A stretch of DNA of 64,000 nt. It comes from Actinomadura_C alba (lineage in GTDB: Bacteria; Actinomycetota; Actinomycetes; Streptosporangiales; Streptosporangiaceae). The stretch is from the NCBI RefSeq assembly GCF_039530285.1, contig NZ_BAAAOK010000004.1:1-64000 (forward strand). Reading direction: 5' to 3'. Under the pieces are notes generated by a model. It saw only the letters and a program-made list of their open reading frames with translations, had not been told where the DNA came from and did not search any database. The translations under genes were made by a program, and so were the position numbers. This document shows positions 28,346 to 36,926 of the stretch, piece by piece. Numbering within the stretch: the first letter of the stretch is position 1; each line of letters begins with the position of its first letter.

Positions 28346-29242
28346 ATGATGACCGCACCGCGCACCCCCTGGCACGGAGTGATGGTGGCCACCGCGCTGC
28401 CGCTGCGCGACGACCTGTCGGTCGACTACGAGCGGTACGCCGAGCACGTCCGCTGGCTCGTCGAGTCGGGCTGCGACGGGGTCGTGCCGAACGGCTCGCT
28501 CGGCGAATACCAGACGCTGACGGACGATGAGCGCGCGCAGGTCGTCCGCACGGCCGTGGACGCGGTCGGCGGCGACCGGGTCATGCCGGGGGCCGGTGCC
28601 TATGGCTCCGCGGAGTCGCGGCGCTGGGCGGAGCAGGCGGCCGAGGCCGGATGTGGCAGCGTCCTGTTGCTTCCGCCGAACGCCTACCGGGCCGACGAGA
28701 CGATCGTCGAGGCGCACTACGCGGAGGTCGCCAAGGCCGGCATCCCGATCGTGGCGTACAACAACCCGCACGACACCAAGGTCGACCTGACCCCGGCGCT
28801 GCTGGCCCGGCTGCACGGTGCCGGCCACATCGTCGCGGTCAAGGAGTTCAGCGGCGATGTCCGGCGCGGCTACGAGCTCGCCGAGCTCGCCCCCGGCCTG
28901 GACCTCATCGCCGGCGCCGACGACGTACTGCTGGAGCTGGCCCTCGCCGGCGCCAAGGGCTGGATCGCCGGATACCCGAACGCGCTGCCGGTGTCGTCGG
29001 TGGAGCTCTACCGCGCGGCGGTCGACGGGGACCTGGACCGGGCGCTGCCCCTCTACCGGGCGCTGCACCCGCTGCTGCGCTGGGACTCCAAGGTCGAGTT
29101 CGTGCAGGCCATCAAGCTGTCGATGGACATCGCCGGACGGTACGGCGGCCCGTGCCGGGCGCCGCGCCTGCCGCTGAGCGAGGAGCGGGAGAAGACGATC
29201 CGCGCTGCCACTGAGAAGGCCCTCGGCGAGGGACACCGCTGA
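28346..29242 (+). CDS. DapA-family pyrroline-4-hydroxy-2-carboxylate deaminase (LhpC-like)
   Basis: Protein of 298 aa; tandem ATGs at 28346 and 28349, the second with better spacing to GGAGGAG. It is a dihydrodipicolinate synthase/N-acetylneuraminate lyase family TIM barrel with CDGVVPNGSLGEYQTL (substrate loop), the Tyr in IVAYNNPHDTKVDLTP and the Schiff-base Lys in HIVAVKEFSGDV. Beside hydroxyproline epimerase and dehydrogenase genes, the expected reaction is deamination of pyrroline-4-hydroxy-2-carboxylate to alpha-ketoglutarate semialdehyde. The stop and the next ATG overlap by one base. Confidence 0.85.
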   Translation: MMTAPRTPWHGVMVATALPLRDDLSVDYERYAEHVRWLVESGCDGVVPNGSLGEYQTLTDDERAQVVRTAVDAVGGDRVMPGAGAYGSAESRRWAEQAAEAGCGSVLLLPPNAYRADETIVEAHYAEVAKAGIPIVAYNNPHDTKVDLTPALLARLHGAGHIVAVKEFSGDVRRGYELAELAPGLDLIAGADDVLLELALAGAKGWIAGYPNALPVSSVELYRAAVDGDLDRALPLYRALHPLLRWDSKVEFVQAIKLSMDIAGRYGGPCRAPRLPLSEEREKTIRAATEKALGEGHR

Positions 29243-30243
29243 TGCGGTCCAGGCATGTGTTCCACGCCGTGGACTCGCACACCGAGGGGATGCCGACCCG
29301 GGTGATCACGGGCGGGATCGGCGTCATCCCGGGTGCCACGATGTTCGAGCGCCGGCGGCACTTCATCGAGCATCTGGACCACATCCGCACCCTGCTGATG
29401 TACGAGCCGCGCGGGCACAGCGCCATGAGCGGCGCGATCCTGCAGCCGCCGACCCGGCCGGACGCCGACTACGGCGTGCTGTACATCGAGGTCTCGGGCT
29501 GCCTGCCGATGTGCGGGCACGGCACCATCGGCGTGGCGACCGTACTCGTCGAGACCGGGATGGTCGAGGTCACCGAGCCGGTCACGACGATCCGGCTGGA
29601 CACGCCCGCCGGGCTGGTGGTGGCCGAGGTGGCGGTGTCCGGGGGAGCCGCGAGGTCGGTGACGATCCGCAACGTGCCGTCCTTCTCGCACGCCCTCGAC
29701 CAGAGCGTGACGGTGCCCGGTTTCGGCGAGGTCGGCTACGACATGGCCTACGGCGGCAACTTCTACGCGATCCTGCCGATCGAGCGGGTGGGGATCGCCT
29801 TCGACCGCGCCGAGAAGCAGCGCATCCTGGACGCCGGGCTGGCGATCATGGAAGCGATCAACGATCGGAACCGCCCGGTCCATCCGGGCAACCCCGACAT
29901 CGGCGGCTGCCACCACGTGCAGTTCGTCGCCCCCGGGTCGACGGCCCGGCACTCCCGCCACGCGATGGCCATCCACCCCGGCTGGTTCGACCGCTCGCCA
30001 TGCGGCACCGGGACGTCGGCCCGGCTGGCCCAGCTGCACGCGCGGGGCGAATCGGCCCCCGGCGAGGAGTTCGTCAACGAGTCCTTCATCGGCACCCGGT
30101 TCATCGGCCGGATCGCCGAGGAGACGACCGTCGCCGGCCGGCCCGCGATCGTGCCCGACATCACCGGCCGTGCCTGGGTCACGGGCACCGCACAATACCT
30201 TCTCGATCCGGACGATCCGTTCCCTGAGGGGTTTCTGTTGTAG
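29242..30243 (+). CDS. 4-hydroxyproline 2-epimerase (proline racemase family, two-cysteine type)
   Basis: Protein of 333 aa (MRSRHVFHAVDSHTEGMPTR). Both catalytic cysteines of the family are present: CLPMCGHGTIGVA and DRSPCGTGTSARLAQLH. The dehydratase branch (trans-3-hydroxyproline dehydratase) has Thr at the second position, so this protein should be an epimerase or racemase. With the neighbouring genes, conversion of trans-4-hydroxy-L-proline to cis-4-hydroxy-D-proline is the likely reaction. Proline racemase activity cannot be excluded. Cytoplasmic. Confidence 0.88.
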   Translation: MRSRHVFHAVDSHTEGMPTRVITGGIGVIPGATMFERRRHFIEHLDHIRTLLMYEPRGHSAMSGAILQPPTRPDADYGVLYIEVSGCLPMCGHGTIGVATVLVETGMVEVTEPVTTIRLDTPAGLVVAEVAVSGGAARSVTIRNVPSFSHALDQSVTVPGFGEVGYDMAYGGNFYAILPIERVGIAFDRAEKQRILDAGLAIMEAINDRNRPVHPGNPDIGGCHHVQFVAPGSTARHSRHAMAIHPGWFDRSPCGTGTSARLAQLHARGESAPGEEFVNESFIGTRFIGRIAEETTVAGRPAIVPDITGRAWVTGTAQYLLDPDDPFPEGFLL

Positions 30244-30276
30244 TCCCCTATGTCCGGAAGCCTTCCCGATCCCCGT

Positions 30277-30301
30277 CCGCGTATCCGATCCGCGTATCCG
30301 A
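30277..30301. repeat. Short tandem repeat upstream of the ABC substrate-binding protein
   Basis: CCGCGTATCCGA occurs at 30277-30288 and 30290-30301 in the 147-bp leader between the epimerase and substrate-binding protein genes. No copy of the GCAATGTGA operator is found in this leader. Confidence 0.6.
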
Positions 30302-30390
30302 GCCCCCCGAGCCCAGCGCCGTCACGGCGAAGCCCATCGAGTCCCCCGAGCCACTCCCGTGGGTCGTGCGCGAGAAAGCGAGCCCCCAGC

Positions 30391-31551
30391 ATGAAGAGTC
30401 CCAAGATCATTCTCGGCGTCGCCCTGGCCGCCGTCGCCGCCACATCGGCATGCGGCCAGGGTGTACTGGGCGGCGATGATGAGGGCGGCGACGACAAGGG
30501 CCCGATCGTCCTCGGAATGAACGTGCCGAAGTCGGGCAGCAGCGCCGAGATCGGCCCGTACATGGAGAACGGCGCCCAGCTCGCGATCGAGGAGATCAAC
30601 GCCAAGGGCGGAGTGCTCGGCCGCAAGCTGCAGCTGCGCGCCGAGGACGACGGCTGCGATCCGAAGATGGCGACGGCCGCCGCCAACAAGCTCGTCGCGG
30701 CCGGGGTGAAGGCGTCGGTCGGCGGATACTGCTCCGGCGCCACGCTGCCCACCCTGCCGGTGTTCGACAAGGCCAAGATCCCCATGGTCATCCCGGCGGC
30801 GAACTCGACCGACCTGGTCGCGCAGAAGCTGAAGCACGTCTTCCTCATCAACGGCACCGGCGACCAGCAGACCACCGCGGCGATGGCCTGGCTGGTCAAG
30901 AGCGGTGCCAAGAAGGTCGCCGTGATGCACGACAACACCAGCTACGCCAAGGACATCGCGGTGCGCACCGCGGCCGAGCTCGACAAGCCGGGCGGCCCGG
31001 ACAAGGCCGGTATCGAGACGGTCAACCCGGGTGAGAGCGACTACAGCGCCAACGTCACGGCCGTGCTCAAGACGAGCCCCGACTTCATCTACTGGACCGG
31101 CTACTACCAGGAGGGCGGGCTGCTCACCCGCCAGCTCCGCCAGGCCGGCTACAAAGGCAAGATCATGGTCGCGGACGGGGCCGTCGACCCGAAGATCATC
31201 TCGATCGCGCAGGGCGAGAACGCCGACGGCCTGTACGCGACCATGACCCAGATGCCCGACACCATCCAGGGGGCGCAGAACTGGGTCGCGAAGTACAAGC
31301 AGAAGTTCAGCGCGGACCCGGGCCCCTACTCCCCGCAGTCCTATGACGCGGTCCGCGTCGTCGCCGAGGCGATGACCAAGGCCGGCAGCACCGACGGCGC
31401 CAAGGTGGTGACGGCCCTGGAGGGGATCAACGGCTTCCAGATCTTCTCCGGACCGCTGAAGTTCACCCCCGACCACCGTCTGTCCGAGGGCGGCTTCGTG
31501 ATCCTCGTGGTGAAGGACGGCAAGTTCGCCCTGCAGGACTCCCTCAAGTAA
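30391..31551 (+). CDS. Branched-chain amino acid-type ABC transporter substrate-binding lipoprotein
   Basis: Protein of 386 aa (MKSPKIILGVALAAVAATSA) with a lipoprotein signal whose Cys follows ATSA at position 22. The mature protein is a LivK-type periplasmic-binding fold: VLGMNVPKSGSSAEIGPYME, EEINAKGGVLGRKLQLRAED, ASVGGYCSGATLPTLPVFDK and AAMAWLVKSGAKKVAVMHDN. It is the extracellular receptor for the four downstream transport genes. Hydroxyproline or proline is the inferred ligand, from the surrounding catabolic genes. Confidence 0.9.
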   Translation: MKSPKIILGVALAAVAATSACGQGVLGGDDEGGDDKGPIVLGMNVPKSGSSAEIGPYMENGAQLAIEEINAKGGVLGRKLQLRAEDDGCDPKMATAAANKLVAAGVKASVGGYCSGATLPTLPVFDKAKIPMVIPAANSTDLVAQKLKHVFLINGTGDQQTTAAMAWLVKSGAKKVAVMHDNTSYAKDIAVRTAAELDKPGGPDKAGIETVNPGESDYSANVTAVLKTSPDFIYWTGYYQEGGLLTRQLRQAGYKGKIMVADGAVDPKIISIAQGENADGLYATMTQMPDTIQGAQNWVAKYKQKFSADPGPYSPQSYDAVRVVAEAMTKAGSTDGAKVVTALEGINGFQIFSGPLKFTPDHRLSEGGFVILVVKDGKFALQDSLK

Positions 31552-31573
31552 CCGTCCACGACTCCTCGCATGA

Positions 31574-31605
31574 CCTCGCGGTCGCCCGCACGGGCGACCG
31601 CGAGG
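31574..31605 (+). terminator. Strong intercistronic hairpin after the binding-protein gene
   Basis: CCTCGCGGTCGCCCG (31574-31588), loop CA, CGGGCGACCGCGAGG (31591-31605) form a perfect 15-bp stem between the binding-protein gene and the first permease gene. No U-tract follows. Such hairpins commonly stabilise binding-protein mRNA or attenuate read-through so that the receptor outnumbers the membrane complex. Confidence 0.65.
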
Positions 31606-31633
31606 CTCGGCAGGGAAGCCAGGAGGCCCTGGA

Positions 31634-32527
31634 TTGTCGCAACTGATCTGGAACGGGCTGTTCGTCGGCTCGTTCTATGCGCTGGTCGCGCTGGGCTACA
31701 GCATGGTCTACGGGATCATCAAGCTGCTCAACTTCGCCCACGGCGACCTCTATATGCTCGGCGCCTTCTCGGGATTCGCGATGCTCGGCGCCATGGGCGG
31801 GCTGGTGAAGTCACAGTCGCTGCTCGCCCTGTTCATCGTCCTGCTGCTCGCGATGCTGACCACGGGGCTCAGCGGCGTGGTGCTCGAGCGGGTGGCCTAC
31901 CGGCCGCTGCGCCGCGCCCCGCGCCTCGCCTTGCTCATCACGGCGGTGGGCGCGTCGTTCGCGCTGGAGTACGGCACCCGGATCGTCGCCGGAGCCAACC
32001 CGAAGGTCTATCCCGTACGGCTCGGCGGAACGACGCTCCACGTCTTCGGTGCGCGGATCACCGTGCAGCAGCTCGCACTCGTGGGCGTCGCCGTCGCGCT
32101 GATGGTCGCACTGCATCTGCTGATCACGCGCAGCCGCCAGGGGCGGGCCATGCGGGCGATCGCGCTCGATCCCCGGGCCGCCCTGCTCATGGGCGTCGAC
32201 GTCGACAAGGTCATCGCGCGGACGTTCTTCATCGGCTCCGCGCTGGCCGGTGCCGCGGGCGTCATGGCCGGCGGCTACTACGGGAAGATCGACTTCCTGA
32301 TGGGCTTCATCATCGGGCTCAAGGCGTTCACCGCGGCCGTCATCGGAGGCATCGGCAACATGCAGGGCACGATGCTCGGCGGCCTCGTACTCGGGCTGCT
32401 CGAGTCGTTCGGCACCCACTGGCTCGGCGGTGAATGGCGCGACGTGTTCGCGTTCGGCTGCCTGATCCTCTTCCTCACCGTGCGGCCGACGGGCCTGCTC
32501 GGCGAACGCGTCACGGAGCGAGTGTGA
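31634..32527 (+). CDS. livH: Branched-chain amino acid-type ABC permease (LivH)
   Basis: Protein of 297 aa; the TTG at 31634 has AGGAGG at 31621-31626. It is a LivH-type multi-helix permease with MVYGIIKLLNFAHGDLYMLG, ARTFFIGSALAGAAGVMAGG and FTAAVIGGIGNMQGTMLGGL, the conserved cytoplasmic ATPase-contact region. The stop overlaps the livM start (TGATG). It pairs with LivM as an importer heterodimer. Confidence 0.92.
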   Translation: MSQLIWNGLFVGSFYALVALGYSMVYGIIKLLNFAHGDLYMLGAFSGFAMLGAMGGLVKSQSLLALFIVLLLAMLTTGLSGVVLERVAYRPLRRAPRLALLITAVGASFALEYGTRIVAGANPKVYPVRLGGTTLHVFGARITVQQLALVGVAVALMVALHLLITRSRQGRAMRAIALDPRAALLMGVDVDKVIARTFFIGSALAGAAGVMAGGYYGKIDFLMGFIIGLKAFTAAVIGGIGNMQGTMLGGLVLGLLESFGTHWLGGEWRDVFAFGCLILFLTVRPTGLLGERVTERV

Positions 32528-33579
32528 TGACCGCCGGGGATGGCCCGCCGGTCAAGCCGGTCGTGGGCAGGGGACCGACCTTCATCACCCGCCTCATGGA
32601 GAGCCGGTGGCTGGGCTGGGCGGGGCTGGCCGTGGGCCTGGGCGCGCCCCTGGTGATCGCGACGCCGTACGCGCTCAACATCATGACCAGTGCAGTGATC
32701 TTCGTGATGCTGGCGGTCGGGCTCAACATCGTGGTCGGCTACTGCGGGCTGCTCGACCTGGGCTTCGCGGCCTTCTTCGCGGTCGGCGCCTACACCAGCG
32801 GCATCCTCGCGAACGAGCTCGAGATCCCGCTGCTGGCCACCGTCCCGGCCGTGATCGTCGTCACCGTGATCGCCGGCATCGTGATCGGTGCGCCCACGCT
32901 GCGGCTGCGCAGCGACTATCTCGCCATCGTCACGCTGGGGTTCGGCGAGATCATCCGTATCGTCGCCAACAACCTCGACATCACCGGTGGCCCGTCCGGC
33001 ATCTACGGGATTCCCGGGCTGTCGGCGTTCGGCGTCGACCTCTCCGAGCCCGTCGTCTTCTACTGGGTCACCGTCCTCATCGTCGCGCTGGCCGTGCTGT
33101 TCGCGGCCCGGCTCGGCCGCTCCCGGCTCGGCCGGGCCTGGCGGTTCGTACGAGAGGACGAGGACGCGGCGGAGGCCAGCGGCATCCACACCTACCAAGT
33201 CAAGCTGTCCGCCTACATCGCCGGCGCGGTGTGGGGGGGCCTCGCGGGCGTGCTGTTCGCGGGCCAGCTCTCCGCCGTCTCACCGGCGAGCTTCACGTTC
33301 CTGCAGTCGGCCCTGGTGCTGATGGCGGTCGTGCTCGGCGGCATGGGCTCCACGCCGGGCGTGGTCCTCGGCGCCGTGTTCATCAGCCTTCTGCCGGAGC
33401 TGCTGCGTGACTTCGCCGACTACCGCTTCTTCGTGTTCGGCGTGCTGCTGATCGTCGTGATGATCGTCCGCCCGCAGGGACTGTGGCCGCACCGTTCGTC
33501 CGAGAGCGCCCGCACCGCGGCCCGGTCTCGTACCGGCCCGCCGGGCGAGCCGGCGACCGACTCCAAGGGGGCCTCATGA
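32527..33579 (+). CDS. livM: Branched-chain amino acid-type ABC permease (LivM)
   Basis: Protein of 350 aa from the ATG at 32527, coupled to livH. A ~30-residue cytoplasmic head precedes the LivM core, with VVGYCGLLDLGFAAFFAVGA, RLRSDYLAIVTLGFGEIIRI, DITGGPSGIYGIPGL and REDEDAAEASGIHTYQVKLS. VVLGGMGSTPGVVLGAVFIS is the second ATPase-contact loop. The C-terminus has a ~35-residue polar tail. The stop overlaps the livG start. Confidence 0.92.
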   Translation: MTAGDGPPVKPVVGRGPTFITRLMESRWLGWAGLAVGLGAPLVIATPYALNIMTSAVIFVMLAVGLNIVVGYCGLLDLGFAAFFAVGAYTSGILANELEIPLLATVPAVIVVTVIAGIVIGAPTLRLRSDYLAIVTLGFGEIIRIVANNLDITGGPSGIYGIPGLSAFGVDLSEPVVFYWVTVLIVALAVLFAARLGRSRLGRAWRFVREDEDAAEASGIHTYQVKLSAYIAGAVWGGLAGVLFAGQLSAVSPASFTFLQSALVLMAVVLGGMGSTPGVVLGAVFISLLPELLRDFADYRFFVFGVLLIVVMIVRPQGLWPHRSSESARTAARSRTGPPGEPATDSKGAS

Positions 33580-34433
33580 CGCTCCTCCAGGTCGAGGACC
33601 TGAGGTTGTCGTTCGGCGGCGTCCGCGCCGTCGACGGACTCACCTTCACCGTCGGCGAGGGCGAGATCGTCTCGATCATCGGGCCCAACGGCGCCGGGAA
33701 GACCTCCGCGTTCAACTGCATCACCGGGTTCTACAAGCCGACCGGTGGCGTGGTGCGGGTGGGCGGCACCGATGTCACGGGACGGCGGCCGTCGGCCATC
33801 GCCGCCCGCGGTGTCTCCCGGACGTTCCAGAACCTGCGGCTGTTCGGCGAACTGTCCGTACTCGACAACGTACGGGCCGGAACCCACCTGTGGCTGCGGC
33901 AGAACGTGTTCGACGCGCTGCTGCACACGCCACGCTACCGGCGCAGCGAACAGGAGGGCACGGACGAGGCGCACAAGTGGCTCGACTTCGTCGGACTGCG
34001 CGGTGACCGGGCGGGCCTCGTGCGCAATCTGCCGTACGGCGCGCAGCGCAGCGTCGAGATCGCCCGGGCGCTCGCCCGAAGGCCCTCCCTGCTGCTCTTG
34101 GACGAGCCCGCGGCGGGCCTGAACCACACCGAGAAGACCGAGCTCCTCGATCTGATCCGGCGGATCCGCGACCTGGGCATCGCGATCACGCTGATCGAGC
34201 ACGACATGGGGCTGGTGATGGAGATCTCCGAACGGGTCGTGGTGCTCAACTTCGGCAAGGAGATCGCGGACGGCCGTCCGGACGAGGTGCGGCGCGATCC
34301 GGCGGTCATCGAGGCGTATCTCGGCCGGGACGACGACGATCCGGTGGCGGATCCGGCCGATCCCGCCGACGCCGCCGCCGGTGATCCGCAGGAGCTGGCG
34401 GACGCGGACCCGCCCGCGAAGGAGGGCCGGTGA
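33576..34433 (+). CDS. livG: Branched-chain amino acid-type ABC ATP-binding protein (LivG)
   Basis: Protein of 285 aa from the ATG at 33576. It has Walker A IIGPNGAGKTSAFNCITGFY, signature LPYGAQRSVEIARALARRPS, Walker B LLLLDEPAAGLNHTEKTELL, switch LIEHDMGLVMEISERVVVLN and the LivG end DEVRRDPAVIEAYLGRDDD. An acidic Asp/Pro tail of ~30 residues extends beyond the usual terminus. The stop overlaps the livF GTG start. Confidence 0.93.
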   Translation: MTLLQVEDLRLSFGGVRAVDGLTFTVGEGEIVSIIGPNGAGKTSAFNCITGFYKPTGGVVRVGGTDVTGRRPSAIAARGVSRTFQNLRLFGELSVLDNVRAGTHLWLRQNVFDALLHTPRYRRSEQEGTDEAHKWLDFVGLRGDRAGLVRNLPYGAQRSVEIARALARRPSLLLLDEPAAGLNHTEKTELLDLIRRIRDLGIAITLIEHDMGLVMEISERVVVLNFGKEIADGRPDEVRRDPAVIEAYLGRDDDDPVADPADPADAAAGDPQELADADPPAKEGR

Positions 34434-35149
34434 AGACCACAGCGCTCGAGCTGACCGATTTGGACGTGCGTTACGGCGGGGTCCAGGCACTACGCGGCCT
34501 GAGCCTGACCGTGGCGGAGGGCGAGATCGTCGCCCTCCTCGGCAACAACGGCGCGGGCAAGACCACGACGCTGTCGACCGTGTCCGGGCTGGTACGGCCG
34601 GCCGGTGGCACGGTCCGGCACGAGGGGCAGGACATCACCCGCTCGTCCCCGCCGAGCATCGTCGAGCGCGGGCTGATCCACGTCCCGGAGGGCCGGCGCA
34701 TCTTCAGCACGCTCACCGTGCACGAGAACCTGCTGATGGGCGGCTACCCGGTCCGGGACCAGGCGACGCTGCGCCGGCGTCTGGACCGTGCGTACGAGTT
34801 GCTGCCCCGGCTCGCCGAACGGCGTGCGCAGCAGGGCGGGACGCTGTCCGGGGGAGAGCAGCAGATGCTCGCCATCGGGCGCGCGCTCGTCGCCGGACCC
34901 CGGCTGCTCATGCTGGACGAGCCGTCGATGGGGCTGGCGCCGCTGCTGGTGACCGCCGTCATGGACGTGATCCGCGACATCAACGCCGAGGGGACCTCCG
35001 TGCTGCTCGTCGAGCAGAACGCCAAGGCCGCACTCAAGATCGCGCATCGCGGTTACGTCATCGAGAACGGCGAGTGCACCCTCGACGGCAGCGCCGCCGA
35101 GCTGTCCGCCGACTCACGGGTGGTCGAGGCATACCTGGGCGGCGTCTAG
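34430..35149 (+). CDS. livF: Branched-chain amino acid-type ABC ATP-binding protein (LivF)
   Basis: Protein of 239 aa from the GTG at 34430. It has Walker A LLGNNGAGKTTTLSTVSGLV, the LivF hallmark ERGLIHVPEGRRIFSTLTVH, signature TLSGGEQQMLAIGRALVAGP and Walker B LLMLDEPSMGLAPLL. It completes the five-gene importer. The next gene begins 2 bp after its stop. Confidence 0.93.
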   Translation: MKTTALELTDLDVRYGGVQALRGLSLTVAEGEIVALLGNNGAGKTTTLSTVSGLVRPAGGTVRHEGQDITRSSPPSIVERGLIHVPEGRRIFSTLTVHENLLMGGYPVRDQATLRRRLDRAYELLPRLAERRAQQGGTLSGGEQQMLAIGRALVAGPRLLMLDEPSMGLAPLLVTAVMDVIRDINAEGTSVLLVEQNAKAALKIAHRGYVIENGECTLDGSAAELSADSRVVEAYLGGV

Positions 35150-35151
35150 CG

Positions 35152-36075
35152 ATGCTCCACATCGACGCCGCCGCGCTGGCGGGCTCGGTCACCGAGGCCG
35201 GGGCCGCCGACCTGATCGAGCGGGCGCTGGCCGGGAACCTCGATCCGGCAGCCGATCCGGGACGGACGGCGGTCGAGGCCACGGCCGGGCAACTGCTGCT
35301 CATGCCGGCGGTGGTCCCGGGCTACACGGGCGTCAAGATCGCAACGGTCGCGCCCGGGAATCCGGCGCGGGGGCGGCCCCGGATCCAGGGCGTCTACGCG
35401 CTGTTCGACGGCCCGACCCTGACGCCGGTAGCGCTCCTCGACGCGGTGGCCCTCACGGCCGTGCGGACGCCCGCGGTGTCCGCGGTGGCCGTACGTCACC
35501 TCGCCCCGGCCGACGCGCGGCGGCTCGTCGTCTTCGGCACCGGCCCGCAGGCATGGGGACACATCATGGCCTTGCGGGCGGTGCGGCCGGTCGACCACGT
35601 GGCGGTCGTCGGCCGCGGTGGTACGGCGCGCTTCGTCGACCGCTGCCGGGCGGCCGGGCTCACGGCGGTCGCGGCCGGTCCGGACGCGGTCGGCGACGCC
35701 GACCTCGTGGCCTGCTGCACCAGTGCCCGCGAGCCGCTGTTCCCCGGCCGGCTCGTCGCCGACCACGCGGTGGTCGTGGCCGTGGGCTCGCACGAGCCGT
35801 CGGCGCGCGAGGTCGACGCGGACCTGGTCGCGCGGGCCACCGTCGTGGTCGAGTCGCGTGGCGCGGCGGAACGAGAGGCGGGAGACCTGATTCTCGCCCG
35901 CGAAAGCGGCGCCGTACGAGAGGATCATGTCGCCGGTGACCTGGCCGACCTGGTCGCCGGCCGGATCGCTCCGGCGCCCGGCCGCCCGGCCCTGTTCAAG
36001 AGCGTGGGGATGGCCTGGGAGGATCTGGTGGTCGCGGTGGCGGTGTACGAGCGGATCAGGGACGGGGGACGATGA
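35152..36075 (+). CDS. Ornithine cyclodeaminase/mu-crystallin family imino acid reductase (LhpI-like)
   Basis: Protein of 307 aa (MLHIDAAALAGSVTEAGAAD). The Rossmann motif is VVFGTGPQAWGHIMALRAVR, with the family segments VALTAVRTPAVSAVAVRHLA and ADHAVVVAVGSHEPSAREVD. The family includes ornithine cyclodeaminase, alanine dehydrogenase-like enzymes and delta-1-pyrroline-2-carboxylate reductase. In a hydroxyproline locus the last fits best: it recycles cyclic imino acids, formed when D-proline or dehydrated 3-hydroxyproline is processed, to L-proline. The stop overlaps the GntR start. Confidence 0.82.
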   Translation: MLHIDAAALAGSVTEAGAADLIERALAGNLDPAADPGRTAVEATAGQLLLMPAVVPGYTGVKIATVAPGNPARGRPRIQGVYALFDGPTLTPVALLDAVALTAVRTPAVSAVAVRHLAPADARRLVVFGTGPQAWGHIMALRAVRPVDHVAVVGRGGTARFVDRCRAAGLTAVAAGPDAVGDADLVACCTSAREPLFPGRLVADHAVVVAVGSHEPSAREVDADLVARATVVVESRGAAEREAGDLILARESGAVREDHVAGDLADLVAGRIAPAPGRPALFKSVGMAWEDLVVAVAVYERIRDGGR

Positions 36076-36752
36076 TCGAACGGGACTCTCTCAACCTGCC
36101 GGTCCTCGGCGTACGGCAGAACGTCCGCGAGCAGATCGCCGACGCCCTGCGCGCAGCCCTCGTCGCCGGTGAGATGCGACCGGGGCTCGTCTACTCGGCT
36201 CCGACGCTCGCCGCCCGGTTCGGCGTATCGGCCACCCCGGTCCGCGAGGCCATGCTCGACCTGGCCAAGGAGGGCCTGGTCACCCCCGTGCGCAACAAGG
36301 GCTTCCGGGTCACCGCGCTGTCCGACCGCGACCTGGACGAGATCACCGAGGTCCGCTCGCTCATCGAGGTGCCGACCGTCCGGCGGATCGCCGAGACGGT
36401 CGAGCCGGAGCGGTCCGCGCAGTTGCGGCCGCTGGCCGAGGACATCCTGGCGGCGGCCGAGCGGCGTGACATCCTGGCGTACATCGAGGCCGACCAGGTC
36501 TTCCACATCGCCCTCCTCGGGCTCGCGGGCAACAGCCAGCTGATCGGGGTGGTCCGGGATCTGCGGCACCGGTCCCGGCTCTACGGCGTCCCGTCGCTGG
36601 CCGAACGCGGAGAGCTGATTCCGTCGGCGCGCGAGCATCTCGACCTGCTCGACCTGATCGGGCGTGCCGACGGAGCGGGCGCCGAGGCGCTGATGCGGCA
36701 TCATCTGGGGCACGTGCGCGGCATCTGGGCCGACCGCCCGGAGCCCGCCTGA
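36072..36752 (+). CDS. GntR-family regulator with FCD ligand domain
   Basis: Protein of 226 aa from the ATG at 36072. The winged helix is VREQIADALRAALVAGEMRP then TLAARFGVSATPVREAMLDL and KEGLVTPVRNKGFRVTALSD. The C-terminal all-helical FCD domain has metal/ligand His and Asp residues in EADQVFHIALLGLAGNSQLI and EHLDLLDLIGRADGAGAEALMRHHLGH. FCD regulators bind small organic acids. Coupling to the catabolic genes makes it the likely ligand-responsive repressor acting at the GCAATGTGA sites. Confidence 0.88.
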   Translation: MIERDSLNLPVLGVRQNVREQIADALRAALVAGEMRPGLVYSAPTLAARFGVSATPVREAMLDLAKEGLVTPVRNKGFRVTALSDRDLDEITEVRSLIEVPTVRRIAETVEPERSAQLRPLAEDILAAAERRDILAYIEADQVFHIALLGLAGNSQLIGVVRDLRHRSRLYGVPSLAERGELIPSAREHLDLLDLIGRADGAGAEALMRHHLGHVRGIWADRPEPA

Positions 36753-36800
36753 TCAAGCCGGTGCGCGGCCGCCCGTGAGCGTGCGCCCGCCGAGGGGACA

Positions 36801-36828
36801 CGTCCGGGCGGTGACCGCCGCCCGGACG
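36801..36828. terminator. Hairpin between convergent gntR and the Rv1109c-like gene
   Basis: CGTCCGGGCGG (36801-36811), loop TGACCG, CCGCCCGGACG (36818-36828) form a perfect 11-bp stem in the 174-bp convergent gap. Confidence 0.6.
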
Positions 36829-36926
36829 CGGCGGAGAACCATTTCGAGGGGTGCGGTTCCGGGGACGCTTCCCGATGACCCAGCCGGGTGGCGGACATGC
36901 GCCCGCCGGCCCGGCCGGCCCGCCGG

